5,352 nt of DNA from the NCBI GenBank assembly GCA_003452655.1, contig DMNR01000354.1:29166-34517 (forward strand). The letters run 5' to 3'. Source of the DNA: Actinomycetota bacterium. GTDB lineage: Bacteria > Actinomycetota > Actinomycetes > S36-B12 > UBA10799. Below are positions 1-4,970 of the stretch, one piece after another. The position numbers were made by a program, and so were the translations under genes. The first letter of the stretch is position 1. Each line of letters starts with the position of its first letter. The notes under the pieces were generated by a model. That model had not been told where the DNA came from. It saw nothing but the letters and a program-made list of their open reading frames with translations, and did no database searches.

Positions 1-744
1 ATCAGTCTGGGACGCTTCCTCGCCAGCGACCTGATCGTCGAGACGAAGCCTGACCTCAGTCCAGTCACCGAAGCTGATCGAGCCGTTGAGCAGGCACTGC
101 GGGAGGCGATCTCGCAGCGGTTCCCGACTGACGTGGTGGCTGGCGAGGAGTTCGGCGGATTCTCTGACGGACAGATTCCAGAGGGTCGCGTGTGGATCAT
201 CGACCCGATCGACGGAACCAAGAACTACGTGCGAGGAGTGCCGGTCTGGGCAACCTTGATCGGCTTGGTGATTGACGGGCAGCCAACTCTGGGCCTCGCC
301 AGTGCCCCTGCCCTCGGCCGACGCTGGTGGGCTGCAACAGGTGGCGAAGCTTGGACTCAGACGCGCCTGAATGGTGTTGATGGCAAGCCTCGCCAGCTTC
401 GGGTGAGTGCGGTGTCCTCGCTGGCCGATGCGTCGTTCTCGTACTCAGATCGCATCGGTTGGGAGGATCGCACGGCCAACGGATTCGACGATCTCGTGTC
501 GAGCACTTGGCGCACCCGTGGTTACGGGGACTTCTACTCTCACCTACTCGTGGCGGAAGGTGCCGTCGACATCGCTGCCGAACCGGAACTCAATCCGTGG
601 GACGTGGCGGCGTTGATCCCAATCATCACACAAGCTGGCGGGAGGATCACCGGCTACGACGGATCCCCAGCCCTGACAGCCGGGGGCGCATTCACGACCA
701 ACGGCCATCTTCACGAAGCCACCGCGAAACTCCTTCGCTCCTAG
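1..744 (+). CDS. hisN: Histidinol-phosphatase (inositol monophosphatase family), 5' end outside window
   Basis: The frame is open from base 1 and ends at TAG 742-744, giving 247 visible residues. The family is usually about 260 residues, so only some 15-20 N-terminal residues are missing. Visible motifs, numbered from base 1, are the KPDLSPVTEADRAVE stretch (16-30), the metal-binding GEEFG (48-52), the signature DPIDGTKNY (68-76, metal ligands D68 and D71) and the C-terminal WD (D201) within NPWDVAAL. Together these give the Mg2+-dependent IMPase fold. The VRGVPVW, SAPAL..RWWA and YGDF segments match the actinobacterial HisN branch (as in Mycobacterium and Corynebacterium) as I recall it, rather than generic SuhB. 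Known role of that branch: dephosphorylation of L-histidinol phosphate to histidinol in cytoplasmic histidine biosynthesis. The GTG at 133 is not the real start, because conserved residues lie upstream of it. A related sugar- or inositol-phosphatase activity cannot be excluded from sequence alone. The gene converges on the AI-2E gene with no spacer. Confidence 0.93.
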   Translation: MSLGRFLASDLIVETKPDLSPVTEADRAVEQALREAISQRFPTDVVAGEEFGGFSDGQIPEGRVWIIDPIDGTKNYVRGVPVWATLIGLVIDGQPTLGLASAPALGRRWWAATGGEAWTQTRLNGVDGKPRQLRVSAVSSLADASFSYSDRIGWEDRTANGFDDLVSSTWRTRGYGDFYSHLLVAEGAVDIAAEPELNPWDVAALIPIITQAGGRITGYDGSPALTAGGAFTTNGHLHEATAKLLRS

Positions 745-747
745 CTA
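742..747. other. Back-to-back stop codons of two convergent genes
   Basis: The hexamer TAGCTA is a palindrome. Its first half is the hisN stop (TAG, plus) and its second half, read on the minus strand, is the AI-2E stop (also TAG). The intergenic distance is zero, so neither gene has room for its own terminator before entering the other's coding strand. Confidence 0.95.
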
Positions 748-1920
748 TTGAGGCGATAACACCGGCTCGGTTTCATCTTGTGGATCTAGCGGTGCCGCCG
801 GATCGTCTGCCGGTTTCGTCTGGTGCCAGAACTTCGCAACGCCGTAGCAGACTGAGACGACCGGTACCGCGATGACCGCTCCAAATAGACCGGCCAGGAT
901 CGTGCCAGCGGCAACTGACAAGGCCACGGCAAGCGGATGGATGTTGACGGCTTTGCTCATGACCAATGGCTGCAACACATGGCCCTCAAGTTGACCGAGC
1001 AGCGCGATGCCAAGCAGCACGATTAGCGCGATAATCGGGCCCTTGGCCGCCAACGCCACGATGACCGCAATGAACATCGCGACCGGCGCACCAATCAGCG
1101 GGATGAATGTCCCGAAGAATACGATCAGCGAGAGCGGCAAGGCCAGCGGTACCCCGAGCACCAGTAGCAGAACACAAACGAAAATCGCATTGCAGGCGGC
1201 AACGATGATGATGCCGCGGGTGTAGCCAGCGAAACTGCGCCAGGCAACGTGTCCGGCTCCGTCAACGCGGGCACGGGTGGGCTGCGGCAGAGCCCCGAGC
1301 GCCCAGTGCCAGATTCCGCTGCCGCCACCCAGGAAGCACACCGCACTGAAGATCGCCAGCGCTATGACCGCGACGATCTCCAGCACTCGCCCCGCACTTC
1401 CGACTGCCCCGGCAGCCAGATTGCCTCGGTTGTCCAGAACCCACTGGCGAGCATTGTCGAACCAGACACTGAAATCGCCGGATTGAATGTTGAACGGCGG
1501 GCCCTCAAGCCAGCGTTGAATATCACCGACTCCGTCGCCGAACTGTGCGGCCAATGACTCCCACTGTCCGCTCACCGAGGTCGCGATGAAAGCGACAATC
1601 GCAGCCAGCACGGCGAGCAACGTGATGATGCCGAGCGTGACGGCGAGCCCTTGGGGCATAACCTTCCGGAATGCCTTGACGACAGGGCCAAGGATCGCGG
1701 CGATGATGAGGCCGACGAATAGCGATACGACCACCAATTCCAGTTGCCCTAACACGCTGAGAACAACAAACGCGAGCGCACCAACGGCCAAAATTCGCCA
1801 CGCGTAGGCCGCCGCTTGGGCCAATCCGCGCGGAACAAGGGGGGAATTCGGGTCGGCGTTGCTCACTTCACGGATCTTGCCACCGAATCGAGCGAAATTC
1901 CTTGACTCAGCGGGGTTCAT
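745..1920 (-). CDS. AI-2E family transporter (PF01594-type multi-pass membrane protein)
   Basis: The product is 391 residues from ATG 1920, close to the family's usual 340-400. Hydrophobic segments lie near 43-60, 62-80, 94-116, 179-199, 236-258, 262-292, 297-312 and 331-357. Between segments 3 and 4 is the typical polar region (about 117-175). Family hallmarks in the C-terminal half are FIPLIGAPVA (272-281), then EGHVLQPLVM (312-321), then a hydrophobic stretch beginning IHPLAVAL (327-334). The tail after 366 is acidic, proline-rich and probably cytoplasmic. Known members include TqsA (autoinducer-2 export), PerM and YdiK, and some members are Na+/H+ antiporters, so the substrate here cannot be named. 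The start is uncertain. ATG 1920 sits a few bases downstream of a candidate promoter and would be almost leaderless. GTG 1866 (337..373-residue class product, 373 aa) would leave a leader. The frame stays open to 2049, but that extension lies in the divergent control region and does not look like family sequence. The gene is divergent from the cyclase and convergent with hisN. Confidence 0.9.
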   Translation of the reverse strand: MNPAESRNFARFGGKIREVSNADPNSPLVPRGLAQAAAYAWRILAVGALAFVVLSVLGQLELVVVSLFVGLIIAAILGPVVKAFRKVMPQGLAVTLGIITLLAVLAAIVAFIATSVSGQWESLAAQFGDGVGDIQRWLEGPPFNIQSGDFSVWFDNARQWVLDNRGNLAAGAVGSAGRVLEIVAVIALAIFSAVCFLGGGSGIWHWALGALPQPTRARVDGAGHVAWRSFAGYTRGIIIVAACNAIFVCVLLLVLGVPLALPLSLIVFFGTFIPLIGAPVAMFIAVIVALAAKGPIIALIVLLGIALLGQLEGHVLQPLVMSKAVNIHPLAVALSVAAGTILAGLFGAVIAVPVVSVCYGVAKFWHQTKPADDPAAPLDPQDETEPVLSPQ

Positions 1921-1930
1921 GCCCCCAGAG

Positions 1931-1958
1931 TTTGTATCCACATGGGAAACACGGTCAC
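1931..1958 (-). promoter_or_regulatory. Candidate promoter for the AI-2E gene
   Basis: On the minus strand, GTGACC (1958-1953, four of six matches to TTGACA) is followed after 16 bases by TACAAA (1936-1931, four of six matches to TATAAT). Transcription would start near 1923-1924, only about three or four bases before ATG 1920. Near-leaderless transcripts are common in Actinobacteria. The same start would give the alternative GTG 1866 a leader of nearly 60 bases. This is a prediction by eye. Confidence 0.4.
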
Positions 1959-1961
1959 GAC

Positions 1962-1974
1962 ACCCGATTCGGGT
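1962..1974. promoter_or_regulatory. 13-bp palindrome, candidate operator
   Basis: ACCCGA-T-TCGGGT is a perfect inverted repeat of six-base arms around one central base. It sits just upstream of the candidate -35 box of the AI-2E gene and about 65-80 bases upstream of the candidate -10 of the cyclase gene, which suits a regulator acting on both divergent promoters. I do not recognise the motif as belonging to a named regulator. Confidence 0.4.
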
Positions 1975-1989
1975 CTGGAGAATCACTCC

Positions 1990-2001
1990 GGACTCGAGTC
2001 C
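1990..2001. promoter_or_regulatory. 12-bp perfect palindrome, candidate operator
   Basis: GGACTCGAGTCC is a perfect 12-base palindrome. It begins 15 bases after the end of the other palindrome (1962-1974) and lies about 40 bases upstream of the candidate -10 of the cyclase gene. The two palindromes differ in sequence, so they are not an obvious pair of sites for one protein. Their centres are about 27-28 bases apart. Confidence 0.4.
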
Positions 2002-2039
2002 AAGGATGCCCTGCGGGTCGTTGAGACGGTGGATGAGAC

Positions 2040-2045
2040 TACAAT
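2040..2045 (+). promoter_or_regulatory. Candidate -10 box for the cyclase gene
   Basis: TACAAT differs from the TATAAT consensus at one position and lies in an AT-richer patch (about 2036-2059) of otherwise GC-rich DNA. No convincing -35 is present at 16-19 bases upstream. TTGAGA at 2021-2026 is only 13 bases away, too close for a standard spacer. Transcription would begin near 2052, giving a leader of about 46 bases before ATG 2098. This argues against the earlier ATG at 1942. Confidence 0.4.
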
Positions 2046-2087
2046 TCAAGATCGAATACGGCTTGAGCCGTGTACTGCCCAGAAACC

Positions 2088-2091
2088 GGAG
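2088..2091 (+). promoter_or_regulatory. Ribosome binding site that favours the ATG 2098 start
   Basis: GGAG is separated from ATG 2098 by six bases (CTCATC), a standard Shine-Dalgarno arrangement. The competing ATG at 1942 has only a weak AGAG eleven bases upstream and lies before the candidate promoter. Confidence 0.6.
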
Positions 2092-2097
2092 CTCATC

Positions 2098-3504
2098 ATG
2101 TTCTCTGATGCAGAACCGCTGGGCAATCGAATCGCCGCCACACCGGACCCATGGGCCGACCTGAGGTTTCAGGCGAACCTCGTCATGGCACTGCCAGATG
2201 CAGCGATTGCAACTGATGCCGATTACAACGTTCGACTCACGAATCCCGCCGCAGAAGAGCTGTATGACTTCGTCGCCGCCGATGTAGTCGGCACGCCAGT
2301 GATGAATCTGATCCGACTTAGCGAAGACCCTGCCGAGGATCGGAAACTGAAGAAGGCCAACGAGAAGGTCCTTCTCTCAAACGGCTTCTGGTCTGGGCGA
2401 GTCCGGCACTTGGCAGCTAACGGTGAGCATGTCGACATCGATGCGTCGGCGACGGTCCTTCGCGACGAAACCGAGGCAATGCGAGGGGTACTGTTCCTCT
2501 CCCGCGATGTCACGCCGCTGCGCCGAGCTGAGCGTGCCGCCCAAGAACGAACTGAATTCGCGGATGCGGTTCTCGAATCCTTGCCCGGCCGCACGTGCGT
2601 CATCGACGCCCACGGCACTGTCGTCGCCGTCAACCACCGGTACCGCAATGAAGGTCCCGCCGGTGCAGGCGAGGCAACGGGACCAGCGCTAGGAGATGAC
2701 TACCTCGCTTGGCTCGTCGACACGATGGATGAAGATGCCGGGAAGGACTTCGGGGAGCTCCTTTCCGGAGAATGTCCGGACTACCGAACCGAATTCGCAA
2801 CGGTCAGGCGGCGCAAGCGTTACTGGACCGAACTATTCGCGGTTCCGCTGTCGACCGGAGAAACCGGAGCCGTCGTCACGCATGTCGACATCACCGCGCG
2901 CAAGCAGGCCGAATCGGCGCTGACTCGCCGCGCCACGCATGATCCATTGACTGGGCTACCCAACCGCGTCCTACTCGCCGACCGGCTTGCTCACGCCCTC
3001 TCCAGAGCTGCTCGAACCAAGACCCAGGTTGGCTTGCTGTTCTGCGACCTCGACGGATTCCGCAATGTGAACAACACCTTCGGCCACCTCGCGGGAGATC
3101 GCTTGCTGGTGACGATCGCCAAGCGGCTGCGCGCCGTCTGCCGTTCGTCGGACACTGTTGCGCGGGTCAGCGGCGATGAATTCGTCATCATCCTGGAGGA
3201 CGTAGAAGGTCGTGGCGAAGTTGAGGAAGTCGCTCGCCGGATCATCGAAGCCTTAACCGAACCGGTGGTCCTTGAGCAAGGGAACGCGAAGACGGGAACA
3301 AGCATTGGTTTGGTGATCTCCTCGGGAGTGCCGCGCGCCGGAATCCGTACGGTCGAGAACCTCATCAGGGACGCTGACTCCGCCATGTACGCAGCGAAGG
3401 AAGCTGGCCGCGCTCGATACGCCTGGTTCTCCCCCGAAATGCGCGAACGTCCTCGTGAGCGTCCGACGTTCGTTCAGGCAATCAACCGCCTACTGAATCG
3501 CTAA
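2098..3504 (+). CDS. PAS-PAS-GGDEF diguanylate cyclase
   Basis: The product is 468 residues from ATG 2098. A first PAS domain spans about 21-143 (NLVMALPDAAIATDAD at its start, VLFLSRDVTPLRRAE at its end). A charged, probably helical linker follows (about 142-160), then a second PAS domain (about 160-270) ending in GAVVTHVDITARKQAE. The GGDEF domain covers about 273-445 and starts with THDPLTGLPNR. Aligned with PleD, the metal ligands D317 and D360, the guanine contacts N325 and D334, and the signature SGDEF (358-362) are all present. R349-S-S-D352, five residues before SGDEF, is a canonical RxxD inhibitory site. The expected activity is therefore condensation of two GTP to c-di-GMP with product feedback. 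The serine replacing the first glycine is a known kind of variant and does not by itself imply inactivity. I see no membrane segment, so the enzyme should be cytoplasmic and sense a soluble ligand or redox cue. No EAL or HD-GYP domain follows. The alternative start ATG 1942 gives 520 residues. The stop overlaps that of the convergent P450. Confidence 0.92.
   Translation: MFSDAEPLGNRIAATPDPWADLRFQANLVMALPDAAIATDADYNVRLTNPAAEELYDFVAADVVGTPVMNLIRLSEDPAEDRKLKKANEKVLLSNGFWSGRVRHLAANGEHVDIDASATVLRDETEAMRGVLFLSRDVTPLRRAERAAQERTEFADAVLESLPGRTCVIDAHGTVVAVNHRYRNEGPAGAGEATGPALGDDYLAWLVDTMDEDAGKDFGELLSGECPDYRTEFATVRRRKRYWTELFAVPLSTGETGAVVTHVDITARKQAESALTRRATHDPLTGLPNRVLLADRLAHALSRAARTKTQVGLLFCDLDGFRNVNNTFGHLAGDRLLVTIAKRLRAVCRSSDTVARVSGDEFVIILEDVEGRGEVEEVARRIIEALTEPVVLEQGNAKTGTSIGLVISSGVPRAGIRTVENLIRDADSAMYAAKEAGRARYAWFSPEMRERPRERPTFVQAINRLLNR
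3501..3504. other. Overlapping stop codons of convergent genes
   Basis: The four bases CTAA contain the cyclase stop (TAA, 3502-3504, plus) and the P450 stop (TAG on minus, 3503-3501). The two coding regions thus overlap by four bases tail to tail. Confidence 0.95.
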
Positions 3505-4862
3505 CGGCGACTGACTCTCACCGCAAGACCCTCCGGCGGTCTTAGTGTCACAGATGCCAGCGGAGTGATCGCTCCAGCATCGGTGAGTTCAAAGCGGAAT
3601 TCTCGCGCCAGGACCGACAGCACAATGACGGCTTCGGTCAGGGCAAAATCGCGGCCCACACAGATTCGTGGCCCGAGTCCGAACGGCAGATAACCAGCTT
3701 GCCCGCGAGCATCAACCCCCACGAACCTGTGCGGCCTGAAGGCATCAGGCTGCGACCAAACGTCCGCGTGCCGTTGCACGATCCACGGGCTCATGATCAC
3801 TAACGCAGCTGCGGGCAAACAGTAGTCGGCGAGCTGTGTCTCTTGGGTCAACTTGCGCGTGATCACCCAGGCCGGTGGGTAGAGCCGAAGTGTTTCGTCG
3901 ACGACTGCCCGCGACAGGATCAGTCCGGAAACATCCGAGAGGCCGGGCCTGCCATCGGCAAGACTTTGCTGTGCCTCTGCTGCAAGCTCGTCAGCCACAT
4001 CGGGGTGTTTCGCCAATTGGTACCACGCCCAGGTCAGCGCACTCGCCACTGTCTCGTGGCCAGCCACTAGGAACGTCACTAGTTCATCTCGTACGGCGCT
4101 TCGGTCAACGCTTCCGTTCTCGCGGCGCAGACCAGCGATCAACAAGTCGACGAGATCACCTTGCACTGCCTGCCCACGAGCCCGCTCATCCAACACCGCG
4201 TCGACCGCCGCATCCAACGCGGCGGTGGCGGACTTCAGTCGGCGGTTACCTGGCGTGGGAAGCCACAATGGGGGCGCAAGCGGGTTCCTGGCGCGTGCCA
4301 CCACAGCATCCAACGCGACGATGGTCGACTTCGTGAGTCCAGCGGCGTTGGCCTGCCAGTCAGAACCAAATAGCGCGCTTGCGACCACCTGCAGAGATAC
4401 CTCCATCATCACCTCGTCTAGGTCAATGACCTCAGGTCCGGCGTTCCGCCAGCGAGTCAGCCATGGGCCCAAGGCTTCGAAGGTGTGGTCAACCACTCCC
4501 GCCAGTTCCCCATGGTGGAATGCGGGCTGGACGACTCGTCGATGCTCACGCCAAGGCGGGTCATCCGCCGTCAGTAGCCCATTGCCGGTGACAGTCGCAA
4601 GGTTGTCGTATTGCAGAGTCCGCTTACTCTGAGTCTTTGCCCCTGAGACCAGGATCGACCGAACATCTGACGGGCCACTGATCAAATAAGTGGCTGGCCG
4701 TGGAATCGGAAACTGAACGACGTCGCCGTGACGCCGCCACGTCGTAGCGAGGAATTCAAGCGGGTTCCGGCGAATCGGGCGAATTGCGGACAGCATTTCC
4801 CCGCCTCGGGGGCCGGGCGCAGTGATCGGAGCGCGCCACGAAGATTCCCCCGACGTTCCCAC
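3501..4862 (-). CDS. Cytochrome P450 monooxygenase
   Basis: The product is 453 residues from GTG 4862. In order it shows the P450-type N-terminal APGPRG; C-helix WREHR (W104, R108, expected heme-propionate contacts); I-helix AGHET (267-271) for oxygen activation; ExxR as ETLR (E323, R326); PHRF (377-380), a variant of PERF; and the heme loop FGLGPRICVG (394-403) with thiolate C401. All catalytic signatures are intact and the length is normal. VVQPAFH after the C-helix and ETLRLYPPAW resemble the bacterial P450s related to the CYP4/CYP102 side of the superfamily, some of which act on fatty acids or terpenes; this is a resemblance only and the substrate is unknown. No membrane anchor, fused reductase or neighbouring ferredoxin is visible, so electrons must come from partners encoded elsewhere. 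GTG 4862 is preferred because TAGGCT lies seven bases upstream, which suits a leaderless start, and AGG is nine bases away. GTG 4901 (466 residues) and GTG 4868 are alternatives. The gene diverges from a membrane protein and converges with the cyclase. Confidence 0.94.
   Translation of the reverse strand: MGTSGESSWRAPITAPGPRGGEMLSAIRPIRRNPLEFLATTWRRHGDVVQFPIPRPATYLISGPSDVRSILVSGAKTQSKRTLQYDNLATVTGNGLLTADDPPWREHRRVVQPAFHHGELAGVVDHTFEALGPWLTRWRNAGPEVIDLDEVMMEVSLQVVASALFGSDWQANAAGLTKSTIVALDAVVARARNPLAPPLWLPTPGNRRLKSATAALDAAVDAVLDERARGQAVQGDLVDLLIAGLRRENGSVDRSAVRDELVTFLVAGHETVASALTWAWYQLAKHPDVADELAAEAQQSLADGRPGLSDVSGLILSRAVVDETLRLYPPAWVITRKLTQETQLADYCLPAAALVIMSPWIVQRHADVWSQPDAFRPHRFVGVDARGQAGYLPFGLGPRICVGRDFALTEAVIVLSVLAREFRFELTDAGAITPLASVTLRPPEGLAVRVSRR
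3525..3543 (+). terminator. Possible stem-loop downstream of the cyclase stop
   Basis: AAGACC (3525-3530) pairs with GGTCTT (3538-3543) across a seven-base loop, 20 bases after the cyclase stop. There is no U-tract, so it would have to be a tail-less, actinobacterial-style terminator. It lies inside the 3' end of the P450 gene, where the bases also encode an ordinary P450 C-terminal segment (LRPPEGL), so the pairing may be coincidental. Confidence 0.2.
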
Positions 4863-4869
4863 GGGCACC

Positions 4870-4875
4870 AGCCTA
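4870..4875 (-). promoter_or_regulatory. Candidate -10 box for a leaderless P450 transcript
   Basis: On the minus strand TAGGCT fits the TANNNT pattern of actinobacterial vegetative promoters. It is followed by seven bases and then GTG 4862, so transcription could start at or one base from the start codon. No recognisable -35 box is present, and the AGG inside it could instead be read as a weak ribosome binding site for the same GTG. Confidence 0.35.
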
Positions 4876-4915
4876 AGCGCCGTCGGGTGCACGCGTACCA
4901 CGCGCCGCGCATCAT

Positions 4916-4930
4916 CCCCGCCGCGCGGGG
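4916..4930. repeat. GC-rich stem-loop in the P450/membrane-protein divergent region
   Basis: CCCCGC (4916-4921) and GCGGGG (4925-4930) form a perfect six-base stem with a three-base loop (CGC). There is no U-tract, so a terminator is unlikely. On the plus strand the right arm shares GGGG with the candidate ribosome binding site GGGGAG (4927-4932) of the next gene, so the folded form would hide that site. It could also be an operator, or chance in GC-rich DNA. Confidence 0.35.
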
Positions 4931-4931
4931 A

Positions 4932-4970
4932 GAATCACGCACGTGGCTGGCTTCGCTCATCGCGTGACTC
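4932..4970. repeat. 9-base inverted repeat flanking the membrane-protein start codon
   Basis: GAATCACGC (4932-4940) and GCGTGACTC (4962-4970) are complementary at eight of nine positions and are separated by 21 bases that include GTG 4943. The alternative in-frame GTG at 4964 falls inside the right arm. The repeat may be a regulator binding site or an mRNA hairpin around the start. Confidence 0.35.

Noticed and set aside
761..779. Terminator for hisN: ACCG-GCT-CGGT followed by a T-rich stretch
   Set aside because: The stem is only four base pairs, the tail is interrupted by A, C and G, and it lies inside the AI-2E coding sequence.
1249..1557. 102-residue plus-strand open frame opposite the AI-2E gene
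   Set aside because: It is an antisense shadow of a conserved membrane protein, with low-complexity polar composition and no start signals.
745..1920. Reading the AI-2E protein as evidence for autoinducer-2 quorum sensing
   Set aside because: The family name comes from one member. Other members have unrelated transport roles, and no luxS or lsr gene is visible.
1846..1975. Nine-base direct repeat ATTCGGGTC at 1846-1854 and 1967-1975
   Set aside because: The first copy is inside the AI-2E coding region and lacks the palindromic partner arm, so it is probably a coincidence.
1921..2049. N-terminal extension of the AI-2E protein to 2049
   Set aside because: The added 43 residues have no family character, and the segment overlaps the divergent control region and the opposing reading frame.
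1942..2097. N-terminal extension of the cyclase from ATG 1942 (52 extra residues)
   Set aside because: It has a weak ribosome binding site, it contains two palindromes and a TACAAT box, and it starts only 21 bases from the opposing ATG 1920. ATG 2098 has GGAG at ideal spacing. Not fully excluded.
2223..2648. 141-residue minus-strand open frame inside the cyclase gene
   Set aside because: It has a Ser/Arg-rich composition typical of antisense frames in GC-rich genes and lies opposite well-conserved PAS domains.
4940..4945. CACGTG palindrome at the membrane-gene start
   Set aside because: A six-base palindrome is expected by chance at this GC content and forms part of the start codon context, so there is no independent support for a binding site.
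4682..4960. 92-residue minus-strand frame overlapping the P450 start, with two ATGs at 4915 and 4912
   Set aside because: It is out of frame with the P450 and reads through APGPRG-coding sequence as an Arg-rich product. There is no evidence of a leader peptide.
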